From contig NZ_FOGC01000008.1 in assembly GCF_900111105.1 (NCBI RefSeq), positions 1 to 64,000 of the forward strand: DNA of 64,000 nucleotides, written 5' to 3'. The stretch is from Rosenbergiella nectarea. Lineage in GTDB: Bacteria > Pseudomonadota > Gammaproteobacteria > Enterobacterales > Enterobacteriaceae. The notes under the pieces were generated by a model. The model searched no databases. It saw only the letters and a list, made by a program, of their open reading frames with translations, and had not been told where the DNA came from. Shown in pieces: positions 9,949 to 18,535 of the stretch. Both the position numbers and the translations under genes were made by a program. Each line of letters starts with the position of its first letter. Position 1 is the stretch's first letter.

Positions 9949-10833
9949 TTAGAGAAGATTCCAAAAAGCATCAATCAGCGGCTCTCGTAGCCGCTGTTTT
10001 TGTACACAAATCCCCAATTCTAAGGGCGCCCCTAAATCTTCACCCTCTAGCATCATGATCCGGTTACGGACCATCTCAGGACTGTTTTCAATCACCACCG
10101 CTGGAAGCAGCGCGACTCCGCAGCCAAGTGCAACCATGGAGACAATTGCCTCATGTCCAGCGACAGTCGCGTAGATTATCGGGTTTGGCATACGTTGGCG
10201 GCGAAACCACAGATCGATACTACGTCTAACAGGCCCCTGCTCAGGAATAATAAAAGGAATTTCCTGCCAGTTACGCGTTTCATGATTCATCGCCAACTGA
10301 CGTACAGGGCAAGGGAGTGCAGGGGCGATCATGACAAGAGGTAATGTGGCGAGAGGGGTAAAATCAATCCCGCTTGGTAGTGAGAGAGGCTTACCTGCAA
10401 TAGACACATCGGCATGACCGGAGCTGACAATCTCCACGGCATCAGCAGGATCGCCAGTGAATAATTTGATTTCGACCTGTGGGTGGACGACTCTAAACCG
10501 ATCTAATATTGGTGGTAAATGGCTGTAGGCGGCAGTGACTGAACAGAAAATTTTCAACTCTCCGCTCAGCGATGGGCTATCGACCGCCATCGCATGTTTC
10601 AGCTGTTGATATTGCAATAACGTTTGCTGAGCAAACACTTTTAATTGCTCGCCCGCTTCGGTGAGAGACACCGAGCGATTGTCTCGCAGAAATAATGGAT
10701 AACCTAGCTCATCTTCTAAGCGTTGGATCTGTCGAGAAAGCGTTGAAGGGCTGACATGCATTGCTCGAGATGTTTGCCCGAAATGGCAAGACTCAGCCAA
10801 ATGGAGAAACAATTTTAAATCGCGTAAATCCAT
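9949..10833 (-). CDS. ilvY: LysR-family activator of ilvC, IlvY
   Basis: This LysR regulator (294 aa from the chosen start) matches E. coli IlvY throughout: DNA-binding start MDLRDLKLFLHLAESCHFG, then STLSRQIQRLEDELG, then the effector domain with KIFCSVTAAYSHLPPIL. The known role is to activate ilvC when bound to acetolactate or acetohydroxybutyrate and to repress itself. The gene opens with four consecutive ATG codons (10833 to 10842). AAAAGG sits 1 nt before the first, so the third or fourth is better spaced, and the fourth gives the family start. It is divergent from ilvC across the operator region and convergent with ilvA. Confidence 0.95.
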   Translation of the reverse strand: MDLRDLKLFLHLAESCHFGQTSRAMHVSPSTLSRQIQRLEDELGYPLFLRDNRSVSLTEAGEQLKVFAQQTLLQYQQLKHAMAVDSPSLSGELKIFCSVTAAYSHLPPILDRFRVVHPQVEIKLFTGDPADAVEIVSSGHADVSIAGKPLSLPSGIDFTPLATLPLVMIAPALPCPVRQLAMNHETRNWQEIPFIIPEQGPVRRSIDLWFRRQRMPNPIIYATVAGHEAIVSMVALGCGVALLPAVVIENSPEMVRNRIMMLEGEDLGAPLELGICVQKQRLREPLIDAFWNLL

Positions 10834-10853
10834 CATCATCATGCCTTTTAATG

Positions 10854-10891
10854 TTGCGTTAACTGCAATGTAATATTGTTAATATATCAAT
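10854..10891. promoter_or_regulatory. probable IlvY operators between ilvY and ilvC
   Basis: Two interrupted palindromes of LysR type lie side by side. TTGC-N7-GCAA is at 10854-10868 and ATTG-N9-CAAT is at 10875-10891. Their position next to the ilvY start and about 60 bp upstream of the ilvC start fits the tandem IlvY operators known from E. coli. Confidence 0.7.
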
Positions 10892-10924
10892 TTAAGCAAT
10901 GCATTTCCTGTCATATGATGGGGT

Positions 10925-10930
10925 CATAAT
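10925..10930 (+). promoter_or_regulatory. candidate -10 element of ilvC
   Basis: CATAAT lies 58 nt before the ilvC ATG. The hexamer 17 bp upstream (10902-10907) is a poor -35, as expected for a promoter that needs IlvY. Confidence 0.5.
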
Positions 10931-10988
10931 GAAACGAGAGACGTTTCAATAATTACACAAAATATGCACAACATTATCTGGAGTATTC

Positions 10989-12467
10989 ATGGCTAACTAT
11001 TTTAATACGCTGAACTTACGTAATCAGCTGGCGCAATTAGGCAAATGTCGTTTTATGTCTCGTGAAGAGTTTGCTGATGAAGCTAACTACCTGAAAGGCA
11101 AGAAAGTCGTTATCGTGGGCTGTGGTGCGCAAGGCTTAAACCAAGGGTTAAATATGCGCGACTCTGGATTAAATGTTGCTTATGCACTGCGTCAAGAAGC
11201 TATCGATGAGAAACGCGCATCATGGCGTAAAGCTTCAGATAATGGATTTAAGGTCGGGACTTATGAAGAGTTAGTCCCTGAAGCGGATTTAGTGATTAAC
11301 CTGACTCCAGACAAACAACACTCAGCAGTGGTACAAGCGGTTCAACCACTGATGAAAGAAGGTGCAGCGTTAGGGTATTCTCACGGTTTCAACATTGTTG
11401 AAGTGGGCGAAACGATCCGTAAAGATATCACTGTCGTTATGGTTGCACCGAAATGTCCAGGTACCGAAGTACGTGAAGAGTACAAACGCGGTTTCGGTGT
11501 CCCGACGCTATTAGCGGTACACCCAGAAAATGACCCGCAAAAAGAAGGTTTGGCGATTGCTAAAGCTTGGGCAGCTGCAACTGGCGGCCACCGTGCCGGT
11601 GTTTTAGAATCCTCTTTCGTTGCTGAAGTGAAATCCGATTTAATGGGCGAGCAAACTATCCTTTGCGGTATGCTGCAAGCGGGGTCAATTTTATGCTTCG
11701 ATAAATTAGTGGCTGAAGGTACCGATGCGACCTACGCTGAAAAATTAATCCAGTTTGGTTGGGAAACCATCACCGAATCCCTGAAGTTTGGTGGCATCAC
11801 CCTGATGATGGATCGTTTATCCAACCCAGCGAAATTACGTGCTTATGCACTTTCAGAGCAGCTGAAGACGTTAATGGCACCATTGTTCCAAAAACATATG
11901 GACGACATCATCTCTGGTGAGTTTTCATCCGGTATGATGGCCGATTGGGCCAACGATGATAAAGATCTCCTAACTTGGCGTGAAGAGACCGGCAAAACCG
12001 CTTTCGAGAATGCGGCACAGTTTGAAGGTAAGATTGCTGAGCAAGAATACTACGATCAAGGTGTCGTGATGGTCGCGATGGTTAAAGCGGGTGTTGAGTT
12101 AGCCTTCGAAACAATGGTTGATGCGGGCATCATCGAAGAGTCAGCGTATTACGAATCTCTTCACGAACTACCGTTAATTGCAAACACCATCGCACGTAAG
12201 CGTCTGTATGAAATGAACGTGGTTATTTCTGACACAGCAGAATACGGTAACTACCTATTTAGCTTTGCAGCAGTGCCATTATTAAAAGACTTTATGGCTA
12301 ACTTGAAGCCAGGTGATTTAGGTAAGTCAGCGACAACAGATAATAACGTCGATAATGCACAATTACGTGAAGTGAACGAAGCCGTTCGTCACCACCCAAT
12401 CGAAGAAGTGGGACGTAAACTACGCGGTTATATGACGGATATGAAGAGTATCGCTGTAGCAGGCTAA
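10989..12467 (+). CDS. ilvC: ketol-acid reductoisomerase (class II)
   Basis: This 492-residue NADPH enzyme (E. coli 491) isomerises and reduces acetolactate and acetohydroxybutyrate, the second shared step of branched-chain synthesis. The nucleotide-binding motif [10 protein letters not shown] is near residue 45 and the metal-binding carboxylates lie in [12 protein letters not shown] and the later duplicated C-terminal domain. The length marks the long plant/enterobacterial class II form. It has a TCTGGAG site, is divergent from ilvY, is controlled by the operators at 10854-10891, and ends in its own strong terminator. Confidence 0.97.
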   Translation: MANYFNTLNLRNQLAQLGKCRFMSREEFADEANYLKGKKVVIVGCGAQGLNQGLNMRDSGLNVAYALRQEAIDEKRASWRKASDNGFKVGTYEELVPEADLVINLTPDKQHSAVVQAVQPLMKEGAALGYSHGFNIVEVGETIRKDITVVMVAPKCPGTEVREEYKRGFGVPTLLAVHPENDPQKEGLAIAKAWAAATGGHRAGVLESSFVAEVKSDLMGEQTILCGMLQAGSILCFDKLVAEGTDATYAEKLIQFGWETITESLKFGGITLMMDRLSNPAKLRAYALSEQLKTLMAPLFQKHMDDIISGEFSSGMMADWANDDKDLLTWREETGKTAFENAAQFEGKIAEQEYYDQGVVMVAMVKAGVELAFETMVDAGIIEESAYYESLHELPLIANTIARKRLYEMNVVISDTAEYGNYLFSFAAVPLLKDFMANLKPGDLGKSATTDNNVDNAQLREVNEAVRHHPIEEVGRKLRGYMTDMKSIAVAG

Positions 12468-12494
12468 TATCCAGTAGCATCGGACATCTCTTCG

Positions 12495-12531
12495 AAGCCC
12501 CTAGATTGTTTAACAATGTAGGGGCTTTTTT
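12495..12531 (+). terminator. intrinsic terminator of ilvC
   Basis: AAGCCCCTA pairs with TAGGGGCTT around a 15-nt loop and is followed by six T residues, 28 nt after the ilvC stop. Confidence 0.92.
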
Positions 12532-12626
12532 ATTTCTGTAATAGAGCGCTTATTGTGGGGTGGGCGTGAGACCACGTTAAGGTAAATATACTTATCTGTT
12601 TTGCGATTACAGAAGTGGTCGTACAA

Positions 12627-12893
12627 ATGACTTCGGAAGTGGTTGACGAGGGTTTTGCTACTTTCACCATATATAAAAGATACATGGCACCTTGGGTTGA
12701 TGATTTACTAGGCTGGGATGAGCAATTTCAGTTTAACGGCTTCAAGGGGCATTTCTTGCAGGATAACGTTATATAAATCTTTATCGATGATGTGAAGGTT
12801 GGTATTGCCTGGATAGATAAAGAGGATGACTAAAAAAAGCTTTCGTTGTTAATAACCTTTAAAGAATACCAAGGTTATGAATATGAAGGTTAA
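12627..12893 (+). pseudogene. relic of a GNAT acetyltransferase
   Basis: One frame from the ATG at 12627 reads as the middle of a GNAT N-acetyltransferase: YKRYMAPWVDDLLGWDEQF, then VGIAWIDKEDD, then a LITFKEYQG strand-turn that resembles the acetyl-CoA loop entry. It is interrupted by TAA at 12774-12776 and 12831-12833 and stops at 12891-12893, where a family member would continue. The surrounding DNA is more AT-rich than the ilv genes. It lies next to an intact GNAT-like gene (13341-13796) but the two sequences are not close, so it is not a simple duplicate. Confidence 0.6.
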
Positions 12894-13243
12894 GAATAAA
12901 AGGAATTTACCTTTATAATAGTACCTATTTTGAGTGTAACGACTTTATTAGCGGGATAGTCAATCTTTATCGTAATATGTGTAGGAAAGCGCACACTTCC
13001 TCTTATACTCAAACTACGGGAGTTAAACGCGAACGTTTTAGGTGGCTTCAATGAATTGAATATTTAAATCATCATGAGCCTTTTGCTGGGAAATTTCGAC
13101 ATCTTTGTTCAATTTTCGGTTATTATCTTACGGTTGAACGGACTTCTCAAGATTATGTGATACTACGTATAGCTACGTTAGAGGATACTCCCCAAAATAT
13201 GGTTATTCCTATATCTGGTATTCGCATGATGCTTCATGGCTAA
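12887..13243 (+). pseudogene. possible decayed ORF of unknown family
   Basis: The frame from 12887 to the TAA at 13241-13243 is open except for one TGA at 13052-13054. Its translation has protein-like composition on both sides of that stop: FISGIVNLYRN before, and FAGKFRHLCSIFGYYLTVE, then YVILRIATLEDTPQN, after. I do not recognise the family. No good start codon or ribosome-binding site is visible. The AT-rich setting beside a broken acetyltransferase suggests a decaying acquired patch. It could also be chance. Confidence 0.3.
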
Positions 13244-13340
13244 GAGGACATGAAGGAGTACCTCAATTTGATGAGGGGCAGCCTGTAATGAATCAGAACA
13301 TCTCCGAGAGTCTCCCCCCCGTTAATGAGAGGAGTAGATG

Positions 13341-13796
13341 TCAAAGTACCAGTGTCATGTCTGTATGGGGTATCCCGTCTTCTAAATACTCTTTCGATGC
13401 AACTGAGAACCCAAACCTCTCATAAAAATTGATCAGGTGAGATTGAGCAGATAGTTGTACTGAATGGCAATTTTTATTACGTTTAAGATAATCAACTGTA
13501 TTTTTTATTAGCTTAACTCCTAATTGTTGTCCTCTAAAAGAAGAATCAATAATAACTCGTCCGATTACTGATGGGGTATCAGCGGAACCACAATTAAGGA
13601 TTCGTGAATAGGCTATACACTGACCTTCGTAAAGACCTCGAACATGGATTGAATCCTTATTTAAATCTAGCCCATCAATATCCTGATAATGGCAGGCTTG
13701 CTCGACTATAAATACCTTGTTACGTAGCAATAAAACAGCGTATAGGTCTTTGGCGATAATCTTATCGCCTGTCGTAAATTCCCATGTTATCTTCAT
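13341..13796 (-). CDS. ElaA-like GNAT N-acetyltransferase
   Basis: This 151-residue protein aligns along its length with E. coli ElaA, a GNAT-family acetyltransferase of unknown substrate. Conserved blocks are LRNKVFIVEQACHYQDIDGLD (start of the fold), VIGRVIIDSSFRGQQLG (acetyl-CoA pyrophosphate loop; usual form R-x-x-G-x-G/A, here RGQQLG) and INFYERFGF near the C-terminus. Identity looks moderate, so a divergent or horizontally acquired copy is possible, and I give no symbol. It stands alone between a decayed region and an intergenic stretch. A perfect 8-bp palindrome lies 19 nt upstream of its start. Confidence 0.8.
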   Translation of the reverse strand: MKITWEFTTGDKIIAKDLYAVLLLRNKVFIVEQACHYQDIDGLDLNKDSIHVRGLYEGQCIAYSRILNCGSADTPSVIGRVIIDSSFRGQQLGVKLIKNTVDYLKRNKNCHSVQLSAQSHLINFYERFGFSVASKEYLEDGIPHTDMTLVL

Positions 13797-14298
13797 ATTT
13801 ATTACCTACTATCATTACCCTAGAATAGGGTAAGCGTAATGCCACCCATGGCGGGTATATAAAATCACGAGTAGCGACCATCGTCTAGTTTACGTGCAAT
13901 TTTATAAAATAAAACAGGGCTATTTAAGATAAGTACTCTTTTGCCTACCACCGCTATACCGCTCAGCGCCAACCCACCCTCAGCCTCCTAAATATGATAC
14001 TTAGTTAGCCGAAACGAATAAAAATAATGTAACTGATTTATACATCTGGCGGGCCTTAGATTTGGTGCTTTAGGGTTTCAAAAAACGACTCTCTGCAAAG
14101 TGACCTGCAACCGTTGATCCTGTATGTCATCAGGATAAAACCAGATAAGCGCATGGGCAGTAGATTGACTAGCTAAAGGGAAGAGAAACTTTATATGGGC
14201 CCTTGCAGGAGTAATAATCAAAACTTCCATTGGGGAGGAGGATTTTTACTGCTGATCCACCCCCCCATACTGGGGGAATGATGTTAAGCACGGTGTGG
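13797..14298. other. intergenic region, 502 bp, no secure gene
   Basis: Apart from the palindrome at 13815-13833 it holds a C7/G5 inverted repeat near 14262-14277 and one minus-strand frame of 50 codons (14078-14230). That frame contains the segment ASQSTAHALIWFYPDD and is protein-like, but it has no ribosome-binding site. It may be a further relic of the decayed patch. I see no RNA gene or mobile element. Confidence 0.5.
13815..13833. promoter_or_regulatory. palindrome upstream of the elaA-like gene
   Basis: TTACCCTAGAATAGGGTAA is a perfect inverted repeat with a 3-nt centre, 19 nt upstream of the start codon at 13796. It could be an operator or a hairpin in the 5' leader. Confidence 0.45.
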
Positions 14299-15618
14299 CT
14301 AGAGCGTTGTATGCCTAGTCTCTTTGCTCATCAAGAGGGCGATTAACGTCAGTACAGCCATCGAGGCAAGATAAAGGCCTACGGCGAAAAGGCCCCAGTT
14401 GGCATTCAACCACGTCGCAATATAGGGCGCGGCAGAAGCACCTAATATTGATGCCAAGTTATAGGAGAAGGATGCCCCGGTGTAGCGTACCTCGGTGGGG
14501 AAGAGCTCGGGTAACAAAGCGCCCATAGGACCGAAGGTTAAACCCATAATGGTTAACCCCAGCGTCAGGAAGAGCATCACCCACCACTGTGAACCACTGG
14601 CCAAAATCGTGGGGAACAGTAAGGCGAACACGATGATCAATAGGGTAATGGCGATCATTGTAGGGCGACGACCGAAGCGATCCGCCAAGATCCCAGCAAT
14701 AGGGATCGCGACACCAAATCCGATCACCGCCACCATCAACATCCATAAGAAACTATTTCGGGAAAAGCCCAGCCCTTGTGGCGCGGGTGTCGTTCCGTAG
14801 CTCATGGAATAAACCGTCATGATATAGAACAGGGTGTAGGTCGCCAGCATGATAAAAGTACCTAATACCATTGCGCGGAAGTGTTTCTTAAACAAGGTAC
14901 TAATAGGCAGGCTGACGTGCTGCTGTGCGTGTTGAGCTTGGGTAAAGACAGGGCTTTCGTGCAACGATACCCTCACATACAGCCCGATAATGACAAGCAC
15001 CGCGGACAGGATAAAGGGAACACGCCATCCCCACTGCATAAACTGCTGGTCAGTCAGCAACCATGACAACACTAAAAAGGTACCATTAGCAAAGAAAAAA
15101 CCGATCGGTGCGCCCAGTTGTGGGAAGGAGCCGTACAACGCTCTTTTTTTGGTAGGTGCATTTTCCGTTGCGAGTAACGCCGCGCCACCCCATTCGCCAC
15201 CCAGGCCTAAACCTTGACCAAATCGAGCCAGGGCCAGAAGGAGTGGCGCAGCAACACCGATGGTCTGATAGCTGGGAAGTAAGCCGATAATCACCGTAGA
15301 GACACCCATCGTCATTAATGAAGCAACCAATGTTGCTTTACGGCCAACTTTATCGCCGAAATGTCCAAAGAGTGCAGAGCCAATCGGGCGGGCGACGAAG
15401 GCAATAGCGAAGGTCGCTAACGATTGTAAGGTCGCAACCGTTGGATCGCCTTGCGGAAAGAAGATATGTGGAAAAACGATGACCGCTGCCGTGGCATAGA
15501 TATAAAAATCGAAAAATTCAATTGCCGTACCGACTAAAGACGCGATGATCACTTTATTACGTGAATTGATTGGGGGGGCATGCTGAGCATATTCAGCCAG
15601 AGTTTCTGAAGTTTGCAT
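14299..15618 (-). CDS. yhjE: MHS-family MFS transporter YhjE
   Basis: This 439-residue inner-membrane protein with about 12 hydrophobic segments is close to E. coli YhjE over its whole length. It belongs to the metabolite:H+ symporter family with ShiA, ProP and KgtP. Signatures are TAIEFFDFYIYATAA in helix 1, the GHFGDKVGRK loop between helices 2 and 3, LARFGQGLGLGGEWGGAA, and the second-half GILADRFGRRP. The substrate is unknown; dicarboxylates or shikimate-like acids are family guesses. It is followed upstream on the same strand by yhjD, its neighbour in E. coli as well, but a terminator separates them, so it has its own promoter in 15619-15789. Confidence 0.92.
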   Translation of the reverse strand: MQTSETLAEYAQHAPPINSRNKVIIASLVGTAIEFFDFYIYATAAVIVFPHIFFPQGDPTVATLQSLATFAIAFVARPIGSALFGHFGDKVGRKATLVASLMTMGVSTVIIGLLPSYQTIGVAAPLLLALARFGQGLGLGGEWGGAALLATENAPTKKRALYGSFPQLGAPIGFFFANGTFLVLSWLLTDQQFMQWGWRVPFILSAVLVIIGLYVRVSLHESPVFTQAQHAQQHVSLPISTLFKKHFRAMVLGTFIMLATYTLFYIMTVYSMSYGTTPAPQGLGFSRNSFLWMLMVAVIGFGVAIPIAGILADRFGRRPTMIAITLLIIVFALLFPTILASGSQWWVMLFLTLGLTIMGLTFGPMGALLPELFPTEVRYTGASFSYNLASILGASAAPYIATWLNANWGLFAVGLYLASMAVLTLIALLMSKETRHTTL

Positions 15619-15789
15619 AATTCCATTTTCTTATTTTATTTACATCGGAAAATCATATTACGCAGCCATACTCCACGGTTCAATTAACCGACACGTAGCC
15701 GCACAAGCCCTATAGAGAATAATGGTAGTAACACGACGTTATACAAACGAAGTTATAGGAAAATTGAGAGTAAGCTGGTGGGATACACT

Positions 15790-15830
15790 AAAAATAGGCT
15801 AAAAAAAATGGTTTATTTAATTTAGCCTAT
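15790..15830 (-). terminator. intrinsic terminator of yhjD
   Basis: On the minus strand ATAGGCTAAA pairs with TTTAGCCTAT and is followed by a short T run (A residues 15790-15793 on the plus strand). It lies 8 nt past the yhjD stop. Confidence 0.75.
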
Positions 15831-15837
15831 CGAAATA

Positions 15838-16848
15838 TTAATGAGACGTTGGCGTGTTATCTTCTTCGTCAGAAGCTGGAGGGTTCGCTGTGGCGATCCA
15901 TGCCGCACAGAACAGTGTTAAGCGGGCAAAGAAATAGAAGAAGGCCATTAATCCCAATACTGAACCAAATGCGGCGCCTGAAGGCGAAGAGGCTAATTTA
16001 GGTAAGGTAAAGGTCATAATAAACTTAATCAGTTCGAAACCTATTGCCGCTAACAAGGTGCCACGGAACAGGGCTTTTTTATGGGGCTTATGACGAGGAA
16101 GTATCCAGAAAATCCAAAGGAATATTAGATAGTTACAGCCTATTGATATACATAACGCGCTAACAGTAATCAGAGGACGTAACCAACTAATATGATCTAA
16201 CCCTAACGCACTGATTAAGGTGGATTGTGCGGACCCGGCAATAGAGTTTAAGGAAACCGAGATCACTAGTGCGATCACTAATCCGGTTAACGAGACAAAA
16301 TCGCGCAAGTATTTATGCCACATTTTCTCCTGATCTTTCGGTGCGCGTTCCCACACATCGCGGGACTGGGCGCGAATGGCTTCGCGCAGGTTACCCACCC
16401 AGCTAATTCCCGAATAAAGAGCCAGCAATAACCCCGTTATTCCCACAGTGGTACGCTGCTGAATAGCAGTATTGACGGTATTTTTCAGCGTTGAGGTCAG
16501 GGTTGGGTCACTAATACTATTGACGATTTTATCAATTAACTCTGAAAGTAATGCTTGGTTCGAGGCCAACACAAAGCCAAGTGCCGCAAAAGAAACCATC
16601 AAGATGGGAATTAATGACAGAAAGGAAAAGTAGGTGATTGCAGCACCGAATTGGCTTCCTAAGCGATCATTAAAACGCTCAATGGCCCGCAAAAAGTGGG
16701 CCACGGGTCTAAGAGAAGTAAACCAAATATAGAAGCGTGAAGCCTGCTTGATGGAGTGATCCACTGAGGCATTTCCCGTTTTGATGGGGATGACCGACGC
16801 TTCGTGGTCTTCGTTATCCTTCTTTGAATTATTTTTTGTCTCAACCAT
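15838..16848 (-). CDS. yhjD: YihY/BrkB-family inner membrane protein YhjD
   Basis: This 336-residue membrane protein matches E. coli YhjD (337 aa), of the YihY/BrkB family once annotated as ribonuclease BN. E. coli YhjD has been linked to lipid or lipopolysaccharide-precursor transport through suppressor work; the activity is not settled. The family core GAAITYFSFLSLIPILMVSFAA-type segment starts near residue 70, and the block SPSGAAFGSVLGLMAFFYFF is near the C-terminus, with five to six membrane spans. I chose the ATG at 16848 because GATGGAATTTTT precedes it and the length fits. The longer frame would run into the neighbouring regulator gene. Confidence 0.92.
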   Translation of the reverse strand: MVETKNNSKKDNEDHEASVIPIKTGNASVDHSIKQASRFYIWFTSLRPVAHFLRAIERFNDRLGSQFGAAITYFSFLSLIPILMVSFAALGFVLASNQALLSELIDKIVNSISDPTLTSTLKNTVNTAIQQRTTVGITGLLLALYSGISWVGNLREAIRAQSRDVWERAPKDQEKMWHKYLRDFVSLTGLVIALVISVSLNSIAGSAQSTLISALGLDHISWLRPLITVSALCISIGCNYLIFLWIFWILPRHKPHKKALFRGTLLAAIGFELIKFIMTFTLPKLASSPSGAAFGSVLGLMAFFYFFARLTLFCAAWIATANPPASDEEDNTPTSH

Positions 16849-16903
16849 AAAAATTCCATCATTGTGGTTTGGGCGATAAAGGTCTTGTTTATTACAGTAT
16901 AGC

Positions 16904-18394
16904 TTATGGTTCGCTGTTGCCTTCGCAGAGAGTCGTTGCACCGGTCATCTGAAAATCTTGCGGTGGGATCCCCGTCATCTCGCAAGCCAGTTCACCGGTA
17001 CGACGCAGTGCATAACGGTAGCGCTCATCAAAAGGATAGCAGCAGGATAAGCGTAACGCATGGTGGTAGTGCTCGCTGAGTGAATAGAGAGAACCCGGTG
17101 TTACACAGATACGTTCATTCAATAACTGTTCGAATAAATCAACGGTATTAATTTTTCCCGGCAGCTCAGCCCAGAAAACGAAGCCGCCCATCGGCCGTGT
17201 CGCCTGTGTCCCTTCTGGAAAATAGCGCGAAATCATATCTCTGACCTTATCCATATTGCTGGCATAGCGCCTGCGCAGTGAGCGTAAGTGGTGGTCATAC
17301 CCGCCATTAGCGATAAATTCGGCTAAGGTAGAGGTTAACAGAGCCGACTCGCCTAACGTGCTCAAGCCTTTCAGACGAGAGATCGCGTCATGAAAACGGC
17401 CCGCCATCATCCAGCCAATACGAAAATCCGGTGCCAGGGTTTTGGTAAAGCTGGTGCAGTAGATCACCCAACCTTCTTTATCGAAGCTTTTAACCGCCGG
17501 TGACTCGGGGGCATGAAATTGTAATTCGCTATAGATACCGTCTTCAATTATCGGTAATTGATAGTGTTGTGCTAACTGTGCCAATCGCTTTTTATCCGCG
17601 ATAGCGGAAGTAAAACCTAATGGGTTATGAACCGTAGGGATGGTAATCAACGCGGAGATCCGCTTCTCTTTTAACATCAATTCAAGTACATCCATCTTGA
17701 TCCCTTTTCGGGGATCGGTAGGGATCTCGACGGCTTTCAATCCCAGTTCAGCTAATAATGGAAAAAGGAAGAAGTAGGTTGGGCTTTCGACACCGATACA
17801 ATCCCCGGGGGAGGTGATAACCCGCAAGGCTAATTGAATCGCTTCTGAACAGCCGTGAGTAATAATGATCTCCTCGGCAGAGAGGGACAAGCCCGAATAG
17901 AGGGCGCGTTTAGCAATTTGCTCGCGTAGCGGTTCGCCATTATTGGGTAGCGCATACTTAGCAATGATTTCAGGTTGTCTTCGTAATAGCGAAGCGGCAA
18001 TTCTTGTCAGTTTAGCGGTGGGGAAAAAGTCCTCATGCTGAGGACAGGCGAGTGAAATATTGGTGTAAGCGGGATTACGCTGAGCGGCAAAAGCCGCTTC
18101 AATTAACGCCATTTTTTCTCGGCCTAATTCGCGAGGCTTTAACTGTCTTGGCGCGGAGGTGGCGACCTCTGCGAGCACACTCCGTACGTAAAATCCTGAC
18201 TGAGGTCTCGCTTCCACCAACCCTCGATTTTCTAAGCGCTGCCATGCAGCGAGCACTGTGTTGACACTTACCTGATGCGTTTCAGCAACACGCCTAATAG
18301 CAGGTAGTCGCTGACCTGCCTTGATTTTTCCTTGATGGATTAAGGTTGCAAATTCGTCGGCAAGTTGCTGATAGCGAGTCGTGGCCTCTGTCAT
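16904..18394 (-). CDS. MocR-type GntR/aminotransferase regulator
   Basis: This 496-residue protein fuses an N-terminal GntR winged helix (about 5-70, with LPAIRRVAETHQVSVNTVLAAW) to a fold-type I aminotransferase-like domain. The PLP lysine is Lys318 in TSFTKTLAPDFRIGW, with HNP at 256-258 and Asp285/Tyr288. MocR proteins act as PLP-dependent regulators, often of adjacent amine or amino-acid genes. The gene is divergent from a LysE-family exporter across a symmetrical operator (18422-18459), so it probably controls that exporter and itself in response to an amino compound. It resembles E. coli YdcR in layout; I do not assign a symbol. Confidence 0.92.
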   Translation of the reverse strand: MTEATTRYQQLADEFATLIHQGKIKAGQRLPAIRRVAETHQVSVNTVLAAWQRLENRGLVEARPQSGFYVRSVLAEVATSAPRQLKPRELGREKMALIEAAFAAQRNPAYTNISLACPQHEDFFPTAKLTRIAASLLRRQPEIIAKYALPNNGEPLREQIAKRALYSGLSLSAEEIIITHGCSEAIQLALRVITSPGDCIGVESPTYFFLFPLLAELGLKAVEIPTDPRKGIKMDVLELMLKEKRISALITIPTVHNPLGFTSAIADKKRLAQLAQHYQLPIIEDGIYSELQFHAPESPAVKSFDKEGWVIYCTSFTKTLAPDFRIGWMMAGRFHDAISRLKGLSTLGESALLTSTLAEFIANGGYDHHLRSLRRRYASNMDKVRDMISRYFPEGTQATRPMGGFVFWAELPGKINTVDLFEQLLNERICVTPGSLYSLSEHYHHALRLSCCYPFDERYRYALRRTGELACEMTGIPPQDFQMTGATTLCEGNSEP

Positions 18395-18421
18395 GGATAC
18401 ACCTAGTCATGGGTTTGATGG

Positions 18422-18459
18422 GTACAATTTACTATAACTAAAATTGTACTCATTACAAT
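18422..18459. promoter_or_regulatory. operator between MocR regulator and LysE exporter
   Basis: GTACAATTT (18422-18430) and AAATTGTAC (18441-18449) form a perfect 9-bp inverted repeat with a 10-bp spacer. The right arm also starts a second inverted repeat, ATTGT-N7-ACAAT, at 18443-18459. Repeated copies of one half-site in a divergent spacer are typical of MocR targets. Confidence 0.75.
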
Positions 18460-18535
18460 AAACCTTTTTTGTCTCTGTTACCCTTTTTACCGCTGAGGTA
18501 GCATAGCCTCACTCAATTTTTGCAGGACACTCATC

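Noticed and set aside
13167-13340. Second protein-like frame overlapping the broken ORF (contains HEGVPQFDEGQPV)
   Set aside because: No start or ribosome-binding site, and it shares DNA with the better frame. It could be the true frame after a frameshift, but I cannot tell.
16849-16941. Longer yhjD frame running into the MocR gene
   Set aside because: No homology in the extension and the ATG at 16848 gives the family length.
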